Assembly (NCBI GenBank): GCA_905235225.1
Contig: CAJOKE010000004.1
Location: forward strand, 1 to 58,607
Origin: Paludibacteraceae bacterium
GTDB taxonomy: Bacteria > Bacteroidota > Bacteroidia > Bacteroidales > Paludibacteraceae
DNA: 58,607 nt
Direction: 5' to 3'
The position numbers and the translations under genes are program-made. Below, piece by piece: positions 26,383-35,679 of the stretch (the stretch's first letter is position 1; each line of letters opens with the position of its first letter). The notes beneath the pieces are model-generated. The model saw only the letters and a program-made list of their open reading frames with translations. It had not been told where the DNA came from and did no database searches.

Positions 26383-27720
26383 AGAACAATAGCGTCGGAG
26401 AGCAATGAAATATGCGGTGTGGGCATCGGTAACATCCGACTGGGCCTGGTTATATTCCGTTTGCGCTTTAAGCAAGTCCGTAATAGTGGCTCTACCCGCA
26501 TTATAGTTGATTTGCGCCTGTCGGAAGGCTTCCTCTGCATGACCGGCAGTACGTTGTTGGATACGTAATAATGCTTCCGCTTCAACCACTTGGTCATATG
26601 CCTGCTGTGTACGCAGATTAAGTTGCTCGCCTAAATAGTCGGCGTCTATCTGCACTTGCTCCATCGTCAGGTTATGCATCTTGAGTTTATGACCCGTTTC
26701 CCACCACTGAGTGAGCGGAACACTGACAGTCACAAACAACGCTCCGTTGCCGGTCTTGGATCTCAGACCTTCACGAAGAATATCGGCTTGTAGCTTGCCG
26801 TAACTGTAATTGGCACCAAATGCTATTTGCGGAAGCGCGTCTGCAAGCGTCATATGACGTTCTAATTTGGCGGCACGCAATTGTAGTTTCAAAAGCCTGT
26901 GCTCGGCTGTGTTATTCGTCTGCGCATCCGAAGCATGTACCAATTGTTTGTCCGGTAAATCCGGTTCAATGTCTATATCCAGCGAATCAGCGTCATAACC
27001 GATTGAAAGAGCCAGGGCGCGTCGGGCAAGTTGCTGACCATTGCTAATCATAAGCTGCTGTCTGGCAAGATGGTCTTTTCGTAATTCTACTGACGACATA
27101 TCCGATGGCAACGCCAAACCGGCGTCAACAGCACTTTGGACTTGACGGGTGATTGTGTCCAACATCCTCTCGAACTCGAACACAAGAAGTCGTTTCTGTT
27201 GAAGCCCGTATAACAGCCAGTAACTCTCCTCTACCTGCTGAAGAACATCCCTTTCGGTTATCTCGGCTTGAAGTTTGGCTGCCTCTACGCCAACCTTGGC
27301 AAGCTTGTTGCCGGCCACGATTTTTCCACCCGCAAAAACAGGCTGAACAGCGGTCACTCCGGCGGTATATCCATACTGGAACAAGTTGATGGAGTTGCTC
27401 ATATGGAGAGCATCACCGTAATTGACATATACATAGTTGAGCAGTTCGCGAACAGAAGCGTTTCCGATATCATCAAGGGTGAGTTCGACTAATGGATGAA
27501 GGGCATGAAAAGCACCGGCGGATGCCTGTATCTGGGGAAAATACTTCGTAAACGCCTGTGCTTTGACCTGCTGAGCTTTGTCTATTTCAAGCTGTGCTTT
27601 GCGGAGTTCGGGATTATTGTGTTTCGCCAAAGTGAGACACGAATCCAGCGTCAACGGTTCGACCGCAGACAGGGTGATTGCGATGACCAGTGCATATGAT
27701 ATAAATGACAGCTTTTTCAT
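26371..27720 (-). CDS. TolC-family outer-membrane efflux channel
   Basis: 449 residues with signal peptide (cleavage near LSAVE, residue 20) and the two repeated helical/strand halves of TolC proteins (LTLDSCLTLAKHNNPELRKAQ near the N-terminus; AEEAFRQAQINYNAGRATIT near 405-425). Provides the exit duct for the RND pump encoded just upstream, whose stop overlaps this start by 4 bp. Third gene of the efflux operon. Confidence 0.92.
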   Translation of the reverse strand: MKKLSFISYALVIAITLSAVEPLTLDSCLTLAKHNNPELRKAQLEIDKAQQVKAQAFTKYFPQIQASAGAFHALHPLVELTLDDIGNASVRELLNYVYVNYGDALHMSNSINLFQYGYTAGVTAVQPVFAGGKIVAGNKLAKVGVEAAKLQAEITERDVLQQVEESYWLLYGLQQKRLLVFEFERMLDTITRQVQSAVDAGLALPSDMSSVELRKDHLARQQLMISNGQQLARRALALSIGYDADSLDIDIEPDLPDKQLVHASDAQTNNTAEHRLLKLQLRAAKLERHMTLADALPQIAFGANYSYGKLQADILREGLRSKTGNGALFVTVSVPLTQWWETGHKLKMHNLTMEQVQIDADYLGEQLNLRTQQAYDQVVEAEALLRIQQRTAGHAEEAFRQAQINYNAGRATITDLLKAQTEYNQAQSDVTDAHTAYFIALRRYCSLSL

Positions 27721-30700
27721 TGTTCGGAACGCGGTTTAAGTATCTTCCAGTACATGACCGGAAGTATAGTGACCGTTAATGGCAAGGTGAAAATGGTGCC
27801 GAAACATATCACTACACCCATCGGCATCCATAGTGCAGAACGCGATATAATCATCGGCAAAACACCCAAAGCGGTTGTTGCACTGGTGAGGAAAACCGGC
27901 CTCATTCGACGTATTCCAGCCATAAAAGCCGAATGACGGTAGTCCATGTGATTATAACGCCGCAAGTCATCCGCATATTCGTACATCATAATGGCATTTC
28001 TCACAATAATTCCGATCAGACTGACAAAACCAAGTACCGCAGTGATGGAAATATCCAAATCAAAAATCCACAGACCGAGCATGGCGCCGAATATACATAG
28101 CAATGAACTTGACAGCGCCAATATCGCTGTAGAAAAGCGGCCGAAATGATATAATAGGAGAACAAGCATAACCGCAAGAGCGGCTGCAACACTCCATAGT
28201 ATCTGCGGAACCATTTGTGCATTGAGCGAACTAAGTCCGCCGTATGTAATCGAAACACCTTCCGGTAAATCGCTCAAATTGGATTTTACCCATTTCTTGA
28301 TTTGTTTCTCGGCTTCAACCTGACTCGTATTACCGCGCAAATCCGCACCGACAGTTATTGTGCGGACTGCATTGCGTCGTTCGATAAACGCTGGATGCCA
28401 GTCCGGTTCAAGGTCTGCTACCTGTCTCAGTGGTACCCATAAACCCGGAATGGAAGTAGGAATAAGCAGGTTCGCAAGATGTTCCACGGAGATATGCCGG
28501 ACTCCCGCTGTATATAATATGACTGGCACGGCATAACTGCCCTCATAGATTGTCGTCAGGGGGGCTCCGTTGGTGGCTTGGTTGAGATAAAGGGACAACG
28601 TGGTTTGAGTGATTCCTAAACGTGTTGCATCATCGGGACGCAGTATAATGCGCGTGGTGTTGGACATCACATTGTAATCGGAGTGTACCCACTGCAAATG
28701 CGGCTGACACGACATATAATCAATCAGACTGTCCGATATAACCGACATTTTATCCCAGTCATCTCCCTGAACACGAACTTCAAGCGGATTCTTGACCAAC
28801 TGGTAATCCAACTGTTTGAAACGCGCATAAGCGTTCGGAAAATAGTTTTCATACTTGGGACCGAGTTGCTTGAGTACCTGCGCCGTGGCAGCGGTTGAAG
28901 TGGTATTGACTATCAGTTGGGCATAATTGGGCCTGGCCATATTGGGCTGATACGTAGCGTGAAAACGCGGCGATGACTGACCAATGAACGAAGTGACTGA
29001 AACGATTCTCGGATCCCGGCGAAGCATTTGGGCAAGTGAATCCGCAACTGCCGCACTTTCCGACAGACCGTTCCCTTCACTCAGATGAATCTCAACGGCA
29101 AAACACTCGCGCTCAGCCTTAGGCAGCAGCTGAAGATTCAGCTGCGTAAGCAGACCTAATCCCGTTAGTATTGCCGCAGCCAACAGCAAGTACACCACAA
29201 CAGGATGCCCGAAACACACTGACAATATATGTTTATAGCCCTCTTGGAGCCAACCGAAGAACCGGTTTTGAAGGCGCTCTATCTGATTCAGTTCATCATC
29301 CCGCCTCTGCCGGACAAAAGTAAACGCCATGCGAGGGGTCACCCATGTAGCATAGAAAATACTGGCAGTCAATGCATATAAAACTGCCCACGGAAAAAGT
29401 TGGATAAACTCGCCCAACGCGCCTTCGATAATATGCGTCATCGGAAAAAACATACCCGATATGGCGCAGGTTGCAAGTGCCATCGGTACAAATAGTTGCG
29501 ACGTACTCACCGCCGCTGAATACCATCGGGAATGCCCCCTCTCTAATTGATTGCTGTAACCGTCTATAATAATAACAGAGTCATCCACAATCATGCCCAA
29601 AACGAAAATCAACGCACCCAACGTAACCGTATTCAACTCTATGTCGGTGACATACATTAAGCCTATACAGATTGCAATACACACTGGTACGCCCGTTCCG
29701 GCAACCAATGCTGTCCGTAGTGGAAAAAGCAACAGCATAACAACGATAACAACCAGAATGGCTATTACAATATCTCTCAGAAAACTGAAAACAGAGTCGT
29801 TCACCACCTTCGGCTGGTCTGTTATACGATGGAATTGCACATCAGGCGGCATGCTCTCACTAACATTCGCAAGAACCTCGTCAACCCTCTCACCGAAAGC
29901 CACAATATTATGCTTTGGCACCATTTCGATATTGATAATCAGACACGAGGAGCCATTATACTCCACATACGAATCCGGTTCCTTGTAACGGCGTTCGACA
30001 ACAGCAATATCCCGAAGACGGACAATGGTGCCGGTACTCGGGTCTGACCACACAATCTGCTCCTGTAATTCGTATTCCGATTGATAGGGAATGACAACCT
30101 GCAGGGCATTGTTGCTATTCATTGTTCCACCTATAGTCCTCAATCCCTGCAATGCCATCTGTGTCTGCAAAAGGTTCTCGTTTATACCGTATGCTGCCAG
30201 TTGTTCGGGGTCTATGGTGACGGCTATCTCTTCTGTCTGCTGTCCGAGTATCCGTAATTTGCCCGTTTCGGGAATAGTCCGCAGGCGGGTACACACTTCC
30301 TTGGCATACTGTTCCAGCTCACGGGGACTGCGATGCTCACTCTCCACCGCCAACAGCATGGATGATGTGTTACCGAAATCATCCACCACCAGAGTCTGCA
30401 GTACACCGGCTGGCAACCGTGTCTTCTGTAGCAATGGCAATCCCGCACGGATACGAGTCCACGCACCGGCATTGTCCTCCACACTGTTACGGATCATCAC
30501 ATACACATACACCACTCCGTCTTCTGTCGTACTGTACGTTTGTTCTTTGTTCACCTCCTCAAAGGAATTGATGTACTCCTCAAGCGGAATAGTCACTTGT
30601 TCTTCCACTTCCTGTGCAGTCGCACCGGGATAAAGTGCCACAACTACTCCCTGTCGGATAGTGAACTGCGGAAACTCGTCCTTGTTGAGTTTAGGCAGAG

Positions 30701-30791
30701 ACCATATACCGAAACCGGTCAGTGTCAGAAAAACCGCCGCCACTATACCGTGATGACGCATTGCCCATTGTATGTGATCTGTCTTGCCCAT
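27717..30791 (-). CDS. RND-family efflux transporter, inner-membrane pump
   Basis: 1024 residues, full AcrB/HAE1 length, with two sets of six membrane helices and two large periplasmic loops. The proton-relay pair DD lies in FVLGMIVDDSVIIIDGYSN in the first helix bundle. N-terminal PQFTIRQGVVVALYPGATAQ is typical. It uses proton flow to expel drugs, bile compounds, metals or lipids; the substrate cannot be told from sequence. Starts on the last base of the adaptor gene stop and overlaps the TolC start by 4 bp. Confidence 0.93.
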   Translation of the reverse strand: MGKTDHIQWAMRHHGIVAAVFLTLTGFGIWSLPKLNKDEFPQFTIRQGVVVALYPGATAQEVEEQVTIPLEEYINSFEEVNKEQTYSTTEDGVVYVYVMIRNSVEDNAGAWTRIRAGLPLLQKTRLPAGVLQTLVVDDFGNTSSMLLAVESEHRSPRELEQYAKEVCTRLRTIPETGKLRILGQQTEEIAVTIDPEQLAAYGINENLLQTQMALQGLRTIGGTMNSNNALQVVIPYQSEYELQEQIVWSDPSTGTIVRLRDIAVVERRYKEPDSYVEYNGSSCLIINIEMVPKHNIVAFGERVDEVLANVSESMPPDVQFHRITDQPKVVNDSVFSFLRDIVIAILVVIVVMLLLFPLRTALVAGTGVPVCIAICIGLMYVTDIELNTVTLGALIFVLGMIVDDSVIIIDGYSNQLERGHSRWYSAAVSTSQLFVPMALATCAISGMFFPMTHIIEGALGEFIQLFPWAVLYALTASIFYATWVTPRMAFTFVRQRRDDELNQIERLQNRFFGWLQEGYKHILSVCFGHPVVVYLLLAAAILTGLGLLTQLNLQLLPKAERECFAVEIHLSEGNGLSESAAVADSLAQMLRRDPRIVSVTSFIGQSSPRFHATYQPNMARPNYAQLIVNTTSTAATAQVLKQLGPKYENYFPNAYARFKQLDYQLVKNPLEVRVQGDDWDKMSVISDSLIDYMSCQPHLQWVHSDYNVMSNTTRIILRPDDATRLGITQTTLSLYLNQATNGAPLTTIYEGSYAVPVILYTAGVRHISVEHLANLLIPTSIPGLWVPLRQVADLEPDWHPAFIERRNAVRTITVGADLRGNTSQVEAEKQIKKWVKSNLSDLPEGVSITYGGLSSLNAQMVPQILWSVAAALAVMLVLLLYHFGRFSTAILALSSSLLCIFGAMLGLWIFDLDISITAVLGFVSLIGIIVRNAIMMYEYADDLRRYNHMDYRHSAFMAGIRRMRPVFLTSATTALGVLPMIISRSALWMPMGVVICFGTIFTLPLTVTILPVMYWKILKPRSEQ

Positions 30792-31810
30792 CAGTCAACA
30801 ACAGCTATTTCACACCCATTATATAGTTTTTGAAAGCCTTGGACAATAATACTGTCCCCCTCTGTTAATCCTTGGCTGATACGGACTCCGTCTGCCTGAT
30901 AACCGCCCGCTTCAACTGGGAGTCTTACTGCCCTTCCGTCCCGCACAACCCATACACTTGCACCGCTTGGCAGAAGGCGGATACAAGCCGCTGGCACAAC
31001 AATATGGTTGCCGGCGGACGACGTCAGCATAACCGTTGCAACCATCCCCGGCAGCAGGTTGCCTGTTTCGCCGGTAATATCCGCGCGGACGGAATAAGTA
31101 TGAGCAAGAGGGTTGGCGTTAAGATTTTTCTCCCTGATACGGATGGTATATTGTTCACCTGTTGCAGCACAAGTCATTATGCCGGTTTGATCGGCATTAA
31201 CACTACTGATTTCAGTCTCGGGAACGGCAAAACTCACATCATAGCCTGACATATCAAGCAAGGTCATTATGCGCGCTCCGGGCAGAAGGGACTCGCCGAC
31301 CTCGGCATTAAACCCGCTGACTATGCCCTCAGACGGGGCACGCAGAGTACATTCCTCAACCTGATGACGAGCAAGCTCTGCCATCGAGCGTGCCTGTGAC
31401 AATTTGCTTTCCGCTTCCACCATCTGCTGGTCTGTAACGGCACCGCTTGCATGCACTTGACTGACACGTTTGTATGCGTCTTCCGCCTGACGCAAAACCG
31501 AAGCAGCGGAATGATATGCCTGTACCGCCTGCGTGCTGTCCAGGGTCAGCAGGACTTGTCCTTTTCTCACCCGCTCGCCGTCGCGGCATTCTACAGTAAC
31601 AACACGGCCGGTAGTCTGAACCGCAAGAGGAATCTCATGAACCGCCTTCACTGTTCCGACATAACGCATATTTCCGTCTGTCCGAACGGGTGTAACAACC
31701 TGTACGCGAACATTGACAGGGGGAACCGTTGTCTGTTTGTGCGACACGTTCGAACAGCCCGTCAATATACATAACCATGCAATAAATATGTGTAGGTATT
31801 CGTTTCTCAT
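30791..31810 (-). CDS. RND efflux periplasmic adaptor lipoprotein (HlyD/MFP)
   Basis: 339 residues. Lipoprotein signal with lipobox ILTGC (cysteine about 19), split lipoyl/hairpin region (TTGRVVTVECRDGERVRKGQ, helical hairpin about 100-165, APSEGIVSGFNAEVGE) and membrane-proximal beta barrel. It links the RND pump to the TolC channel. First gene of the operon; its promoter overlaps the divergent divIC promoter. Confidence 0.92.
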   Translation of the reverse strand: MRNEYLHIFIAWLCILTGCSNVSHKQTTVPPVNVRVQVVTPVRTDGNMRYVGTVKAVHEIPLAVQTTGRVVTVECRDGERVRKGQVLLTLDSTQAVQAYHSAASVLRQAEDAYKRVSQVHASGAVTDQQMVEAESKLSQARSMAELARHQVEECTLRAPSEGIVSGFNAEVGESLLPGARIMTLLDMSGYDVSFAVPETEISSVNADQTGIMTCAATGEQYTIRIREKNLNANPLAHTYSVRADITGETGNLLPGMVATVMLTSSAGNHIVVPAACIRLLPSGASVWVVRDGRAVRLPVEAGGYQADGVRISQGLTEGDSIIVQGFQKLYNGCEIAVVD

Positions 31811-31835
31811 CTGCCGATAAGGGATAAAAACGCGG

Positions 31836-31866
31836 CAAAGATATAAAAAAATTTTGACATCTCAAA
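31836..31866 (-). promoter_or_regulatory. Promoter of the RND efflux operon
   Basis: Minus strand TTTG (31866-31863), 19-bp spacer, TATCTTTG (31843-31836). Its -33 box and that of the divergent divIC promoter both lie inside the inverted repeat TTTTGACATCTCAAAA (31852-31867), so a protein bound there could affect both directions. Confidence 0.65.
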
Positions 31867-31883
31867 AAAAAACAGTACTTTTG
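31853..31883 (+). promoter_or_regulatory. Promoter of the divIC-ruvC-MATE-rlmH operon
   Basis: TTTG at 31853-31856, 19-bp spacer, TACTTTTG at 31876-31883. Transcription would begin about 31890, roughly 19 nt before the divIC ATG. Overlaps the divergent efflux promoter. Confidence 0.75.
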
Positions 31884-31908
31884 CGCCTGAAATTAAGGTA
31901 AATCGTGA

Positions 31909-32202
31909 ATGAAGAGGTTTTGGTTTATATTGCGCAAGTACTTGTTTAACAAATACTGGCTGACCTTAGCCGTTTTTGCGGTGGTGATGGTGTTTGTAGG
32001 CGAGCAGAGTTACCGGGTGCGTTTGCGTAAAGCACGACAAATCAGCGAACTGGAGTCCCAACGGGATATGTACGAACGCGCTATTGAACAGACCCGGCAT
32101 GACTTGCAGGTCTTGCAGTCAACGGACAGTTTGGAGCGTTTTGCGCGAGAGCAGTATCTTATGCACACCGACAAGGAAGATTTATATCTTGTTGATGAAT
32201 AA
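31909..32202 (+). CDS. Septum formation initiator (FtsB/DivIC family)
   Basis: 97 residues: short basic N-terminus, one membrane helix (about 17-33, LTLAVFAVVMVFVG), then a periplasmic coiled coil (ARQISELESQRDMYERAIEQ) and the family ending FAREQYLMHTDKEDLYLV. Such proteins stabilise the FtsL/FtsQ part of the division machinery. ruvC follows after 39 bp, which include a small C5/G5 hairpin. Confidence 0.88.
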   Translation: MKRFWFILRKYLFNKYWLTLAVFAVVMVFVGEQSYRVRLRKARQISELESQRDMYERAIEQTRHDLQVLQSTDSLERFAREQYLMHTDKEDLYLVDE

Positions 32203-32241
32203 CGCCCCCATCCCAAAAAGGGGGAGTTTGAAAAGTGGAAA

Positions 32242-32865
32242 GTGGTAGATAAATTAGTTAGCAAACATAGAATTTTAGGGGTGGATCCCGGAACGCTGTT
32301 CATGGGTTATGCCCTGTTGGACACAGAAGGGCAAAAGGTCTCTTTGGTTGATTTCAATGTGCTGGATGTGCATAAGTTGGACGGCCAGTATGCGCGTTTG
32401 CAGAAGGAGTTTTTCTTTCTTCAAGACCTCATTGACAGTTATCATCCGACCGAACTTGCCATTGAGACGCAGTTTGTGGATAAGAATCCGCAGACGATGA
32501 TTAAGATTGTTCATGCGCAGGGCGTTGCCATTGCCGCCGCCTTGTCCCGTGACATTCCCGTCAATGAATATTCCCCGATGAAAATCAAAATGGCGATTAC
32601 GGGAAACGGTCACTCGTCCAAAGAGCAGGTTGCGGGCATGCTGCAACGCTTCCTCAAAATCCCTGACTACCGTATGCCCAAAAAACTGGACGCGACGGAT
32701 GCCTTGGCGATTGCGTACTGCCACTTCCTGCAATTAGGTCTTCCGCTCAAAGACGACCACGGAGCCAAGGACTGGACGACTTTCGCAAGACAGAGAGGTC
32801 TGTCCGACAAGACGCTTACGGGGCCGGCGCAACAGTTGATGGCGGCATTGCATGGTAAAAAATGA
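32242..32865 (+). CDS. ruvC: Crossover junction endodeoxyribonuclease RuvC
   Basis: 207 residues from GTG 32242. The four catalytic acids are visible: D15 (GVDPGT), E75 (AIETQF), D150 and D153 (DATDALAIAYCH). Resolves Holliday junctions with RuvAB. Length is about 15-25 residues more than many RuvC because of a C-terminal extension. Overlaps the MATE gene by 4 bp. Confidence 0.95.
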   Translation: MVDKLVSKHRILGVDPGTLFMGYALLDTEGQKVSLVDFNVLDVHKLDGQYARLQKEFFFLQDLIDSYHPTELAIETQFVDKNPQTMIKIVHAQGVAIAAALSRDIPVNEYSPMKIKMAITGNGHSSKEQVAGMLQRFLKIPDYRMPKKLDATDALAIAYCHFLQLGLPLKDDHGAKDWTTFARQRGLSDKTLTGPAQQLMAALHGKK

Positions 32866-34238
32866 GTTTTTCTCACTACCTGCCATATTACAAGCGAAAC
32901 CTCAAAGTGGCTATGCCGGTTATGCTCACCCAACTTGGTGCTGCGTTAGTGGGTTTGTTCGACTCAATCATGGTCGGTCACTATTCGACTACGGCTCTTG
33001 CCGCCGTCAGTTTCTCCAATGCGGTTTTTTTTACGGCAATGGTGTTTGCAATGGGGGTTCTGATGGGCGTAACCCCTTTGGTCGGACAGGAAGTCGGTCG
33101 CAAACACAAGCATTTGGACAGACACAACGAGGAAAAAGCAGCGATGTGCGAAACGCGCATTGCAGGACTGCTGCAAAACGGCGTGTGGCTGACAATTCTG
33201 CTTTCTATACTTATGCTGTGCCTCTTGGGCGCATGTATTCCCGCTCTTGACCTGTTCGGACAGGAAATTGAGGTTACCAAAGCAGCCAAGCCGTACTTTA
33301 CGCTTATCGTCATCTCTTTGGTGCCGTTCCTTTTTTTCTGCCTTCAAAAGCAGTTCCTCGAGGGATTAGGAAACACGACCGCCGCCATGATTATCACGTT
33401 TGTGATGAACGGTCTCAATATATTGCTCAACTGGGTGTTTATCTTCGGTCACTGTGGTTTTGAAGCGATGGGGGCAACCGGAGCGGGCATAGCGACGCTT
33501 ATATCGCGAATGCTTATGCCTTTCTGCTTTACGGCGGTTATCCTTGTCAAGCGGAATTGGCGCAAGTACGTGTCGATGTTTGGCGGGGAACTCAACGACC
33601 GCGATGTATTGTCACAAATGCTGAGGGTCGGTCTTCCGATCGGAGGGCAGACACTGCTTGAAACGATTACGTTCACCGCCTCTTTCGTCATGGTCGGTTG
33701 GCTGTCCAAGGAGGCACTTGCCGCACATCAGATTGCCAACCAGATTGCCGACCTCACTTTCATGGTCGCAACCGGCATCGGGGCGGCAACGACCATTCGC
33801 GTCTCGATACAGTTCGGCAAAGGCGACATGCACGCCGTCAAAATGGCTTCGCATGCGAGCATTCACCTTGTGCTGCTTATGAACACCGTCGGGGCGGGAC
33901 TGATGATCGGACTCAGACATGTCATTCCGTTGCTGTTCACCGAGGACAGCGAGGTCATTGACATCGCGTCCCGACTGATTCTGTTTGCAGGATTATTCCA
34001 GTACGCCGACGGACTGCAGTGTGTCGGGGCTTCAATGCTCCGCGGTATAACCGACGTCAACAGACCTATGTTCTACGCCTTTGTTGCATACATCCTCATC
34101 GCACTGCCCGTCGGCGTTGTCTGCATGTTTACTCTAAACATGGGAGCCGCCGGCATGTGGGTTGGATTTATCTGCGGACTCGCCGTCGCCGCACTCCTGT
34201 TCCACATACGCTTCCACCGCCTCACTAAATCACAATAA
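32862..34238 (+). CDS. MATE-family multidrug efflux transporter
   Basis: 458 residues, twelve predicted membrane helices in two halves of six. Typical N-terminal MPVMLTQLGAALVGLFDSIM and the second-half copy LRVGLPIGGQTLLETITF. The family exports cationic drugs or metabolites using sodium or proton gradients. Translationally coupled to ruvC; rlmH starts 3 bp after it. Confidence 0.92.
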   Translation: MSFSHYLPYYKRNLKVAMPVMLTQLGAALVGLFDSIMVGHYSTTALAAVSFSNAVFFTAMVFAMGVLMGVTPLVGQEVGRKHKHLDRHNEEKAAMCETRIAGLLQNGVWLTILLSILMLCLLGACIPALDLFGQEIEVTKAAKPYFTLIVISLVPFLFFCLQKQFLEGLGNTTAAMIITFVMNGLNILLNWVFIFGHCGFEAMGATGAGIATLISRMLMPFCFTAVILVKRNWRKYVSMFGGELNDRDVLSQMLRVGLPIGGQTLLETITFTASFVMVGWLSKEALAAHQIANQIADLTFMVATGIGAATTIRVSIQFGKGDMHAVKMASHASIHLVLLMNTVGAGLMIGLRHVIPLLFTEDSEVIDIASRLILFAGLFQYADGLQCVGASMLRGITDVNRPMFYAFVAYILIALPVGVVCMFTLNMGAAGMWVGFICGLAVAALLFHIRFHRLTKSQ

Positions 34239-34241
34239 CTC

Positions 34242-34706
34242 ATGCTTAGACTGATTTTAATCGGTAAAACCACCGACAAACATTTGGACGCACTTATTGC
34301 CGACTACCGGCAGAGGCTGACCCATTACCTGCCTTTTGACATCAAAATCATTCCCGATCTCAAACAGGGCAAACTGTCTTTTGAGCAACAGAAAACCCTT
34401 GAAGGGGAACGCCTTCTTGACGCAGTCCCGCCCAACGCGAGGCTGATCCTTCTTGACGAACGCGGCACACAGTTCCGATCGGTGGACTTTGCCGCATATG
34501 TCCAAAAACAAATGGCGGCAACTCCCAATATTGTCTTTGCCATCGGCGGCCCTTACGGATTCTCGCAGGCTGTTTATAACCGCGCGGACGATATGCTCTC
34601 ACTGTCCAAAATGACATTCTCACACCAAATGATACGACTCCTCTTCATCGAACAACTCTATCGCGCCATGACCATTCTCCGCAATGAACCATACCATCAC
34701 GAGTAA
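34242..34706 (+). CDS. rlmH: 23S rRNA (pseudouridine1915-N3)-methyltransferase RlmH
   Basis: 154-residue SPOUT methyltransferase. SAM-binding knot FAIGGPYGFS, LLDERGTQFRS, and the invariant C-terminal YHHE. Methylates pseudouridine 1915 in helix 69 of the ribosome. Last gene of the divIC operon; the following 430 bp hold no gene. Confidence 0.95.
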   Translation: MLRLILIGKTTDKHLDALIADYRQRLTHYLPFDIKIIPDLKQGKLSFEQQKTLEGERLLDAVPPNARLILLDERGTQFRSVDFAAYVQKQMAATPNIVFAIGGPYGFSQAVYNRADDMLSLSKMTFSHQMIRLLFIEQLYRAMTILRNEPYHHE

Positions 34707-34813
34707 AATTTCAAATTCATCTAAAAAGTCCGTCCGAATTTACAAAATCCCGCTGCGCTGTGTTCCACGAACACGCTCATACACCGAATTGCGGCACTGA
34801 AAACAATACTCCT

Positions 34814-35115
34814 TCGGATTCATAAAACTTTCGGAATTTTTAGTATATTTAAGACGGGTAAGTAGCAGGTAAGTGGCAGGTAAGTAGCAGGTGTTTGAAA
34901 AATAGCGAATGCGCGCTTAAACTTTCGGAATTTTTGGTTGTAAAAGGTCACTTGGGGGGGTTAACTATAAATCCCGGGAACCCCTGGGAGCATAGGAAAC
35001 ACAGGAAGCCAAGGAATACTTAGAAATCTATCCCCGAAAATAACAGAATACATTCTATTTTTTTGCTAAAAATCACATTAATCCTTGCACATGTGCAATT
35101 TTTGTTGTACCTTTG
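34814..35115 (+). repeat. Dispersed promoter module, family B, copy 1
   Basis: About 300 bp that recurs inverted at 55134-55386. Order on this strand: a 17-bp repeat (AAACTTTCGGAATTTTT, 34825-34841), three 11-bp units (GGTAAGTAGCA, 34857-34889), the same 17-bp repeat again (34919-34935), a variable middle, then GAATACATTCTATTTTT and the promoter at 35085-35115. The middle (about 34950-35045) differs from the second copy and is some 50 bp longer. 34707-34813 shows nothing recognisable. Confidence 0.88.
35085..35115 (+). promoter_or_regulatory. Shared palindromic promoter (family B, copy 1)
   Basis: TTGC 35085-35088, 19-bp spacer, TACCTTTG 35108-35115. Here the operator-like sequence is a perfect 14-bp palindrome, TTGCACATGTGCAA (35085-35098). 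Expected start near 35122, leader about 18 nt to ATG 35140. Confidence 0.8.
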
Positions 35116-35139
35116 TGGCGTTTTTATCCTTGTAATGTC

Positions 35140-35679
35140 ATGATCGAGATTTTGAAGTTTACCGTTCCGTCGCTTATCGTACTCATCAGCGTGTGGATTG
35201 TAATGCATAAATTATTCAAGAACGAAGAGCAGAAACGCCTTTGGGAACTCAAACGCGCGGCACAAAAACAAATCTCCCCGACACGACTGCGCGCCTATGA
35301 ACGGCTGGCGTTGCTCTTGGAACGCACCCAGCCCGAGGCACTCGTCATGAGCCTGAGCGAACGGATGGAGCAAGCCGGTACGACACTCGCCGCACTGCCC
35401 GTGGCGAAAATGCAGCAGGAGTTGCTGCGCGCCGTCAGGCTCGAATTTGACCACAACATGAGCCAGCAGATTTACGTAAGCGACGAAGTTTGGGCAAAAA
35501 TCATCGGCGCACGCGACCAAATAGGGGCGTTCATTTCCGCCATGTCACTCCAATTGCCGCCCGAATCGAACGCACTCGATTATGCCAAAGTGCTGATGAC
35601 CGCATATAACAACAACGGGGACACCCCCCACCAAATCGCACTGGAAGCCCTCAAAGACGAGGCACGTGGCTTGCTTTGA
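35140..35679 (+). CDS. Conserved membrane-anchored protein of unknown function
   Basis: 179 residues. One N-terminal membrane helix (LKFTVPSLIVLISVWIVM), a basic stretch (QKRLWELKRAAQK), then a helical soluble domain with a conserved-looking RLRAYERLALLLERTQPEAL and HNMSQQIYVSDEVWAKI. I have seen similar proteins only in Bacteroidetes and know no function. The frame is open back to a TTG at 35113, but that codon lies in the -7 box. Directly upstream of the DUF6452/DUF6048 pair with TTGA overlap. Confidence 0.75.
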   Translation: MIEILKFTVPSLIVLISVWIVMHKLFKNEEQKRLWELKRAAQKQISPTRLRAYERLALLLERTQPEALVMSLSERMEQAGTTLAALPVAKMQQELLRAVRLEFDHNMSQQIYVSDEVWAKIIGARDQIGAFISAMSLQLPPESNALDYAKVLMTAYNNNGDTPHQIALEALKDEARGLL

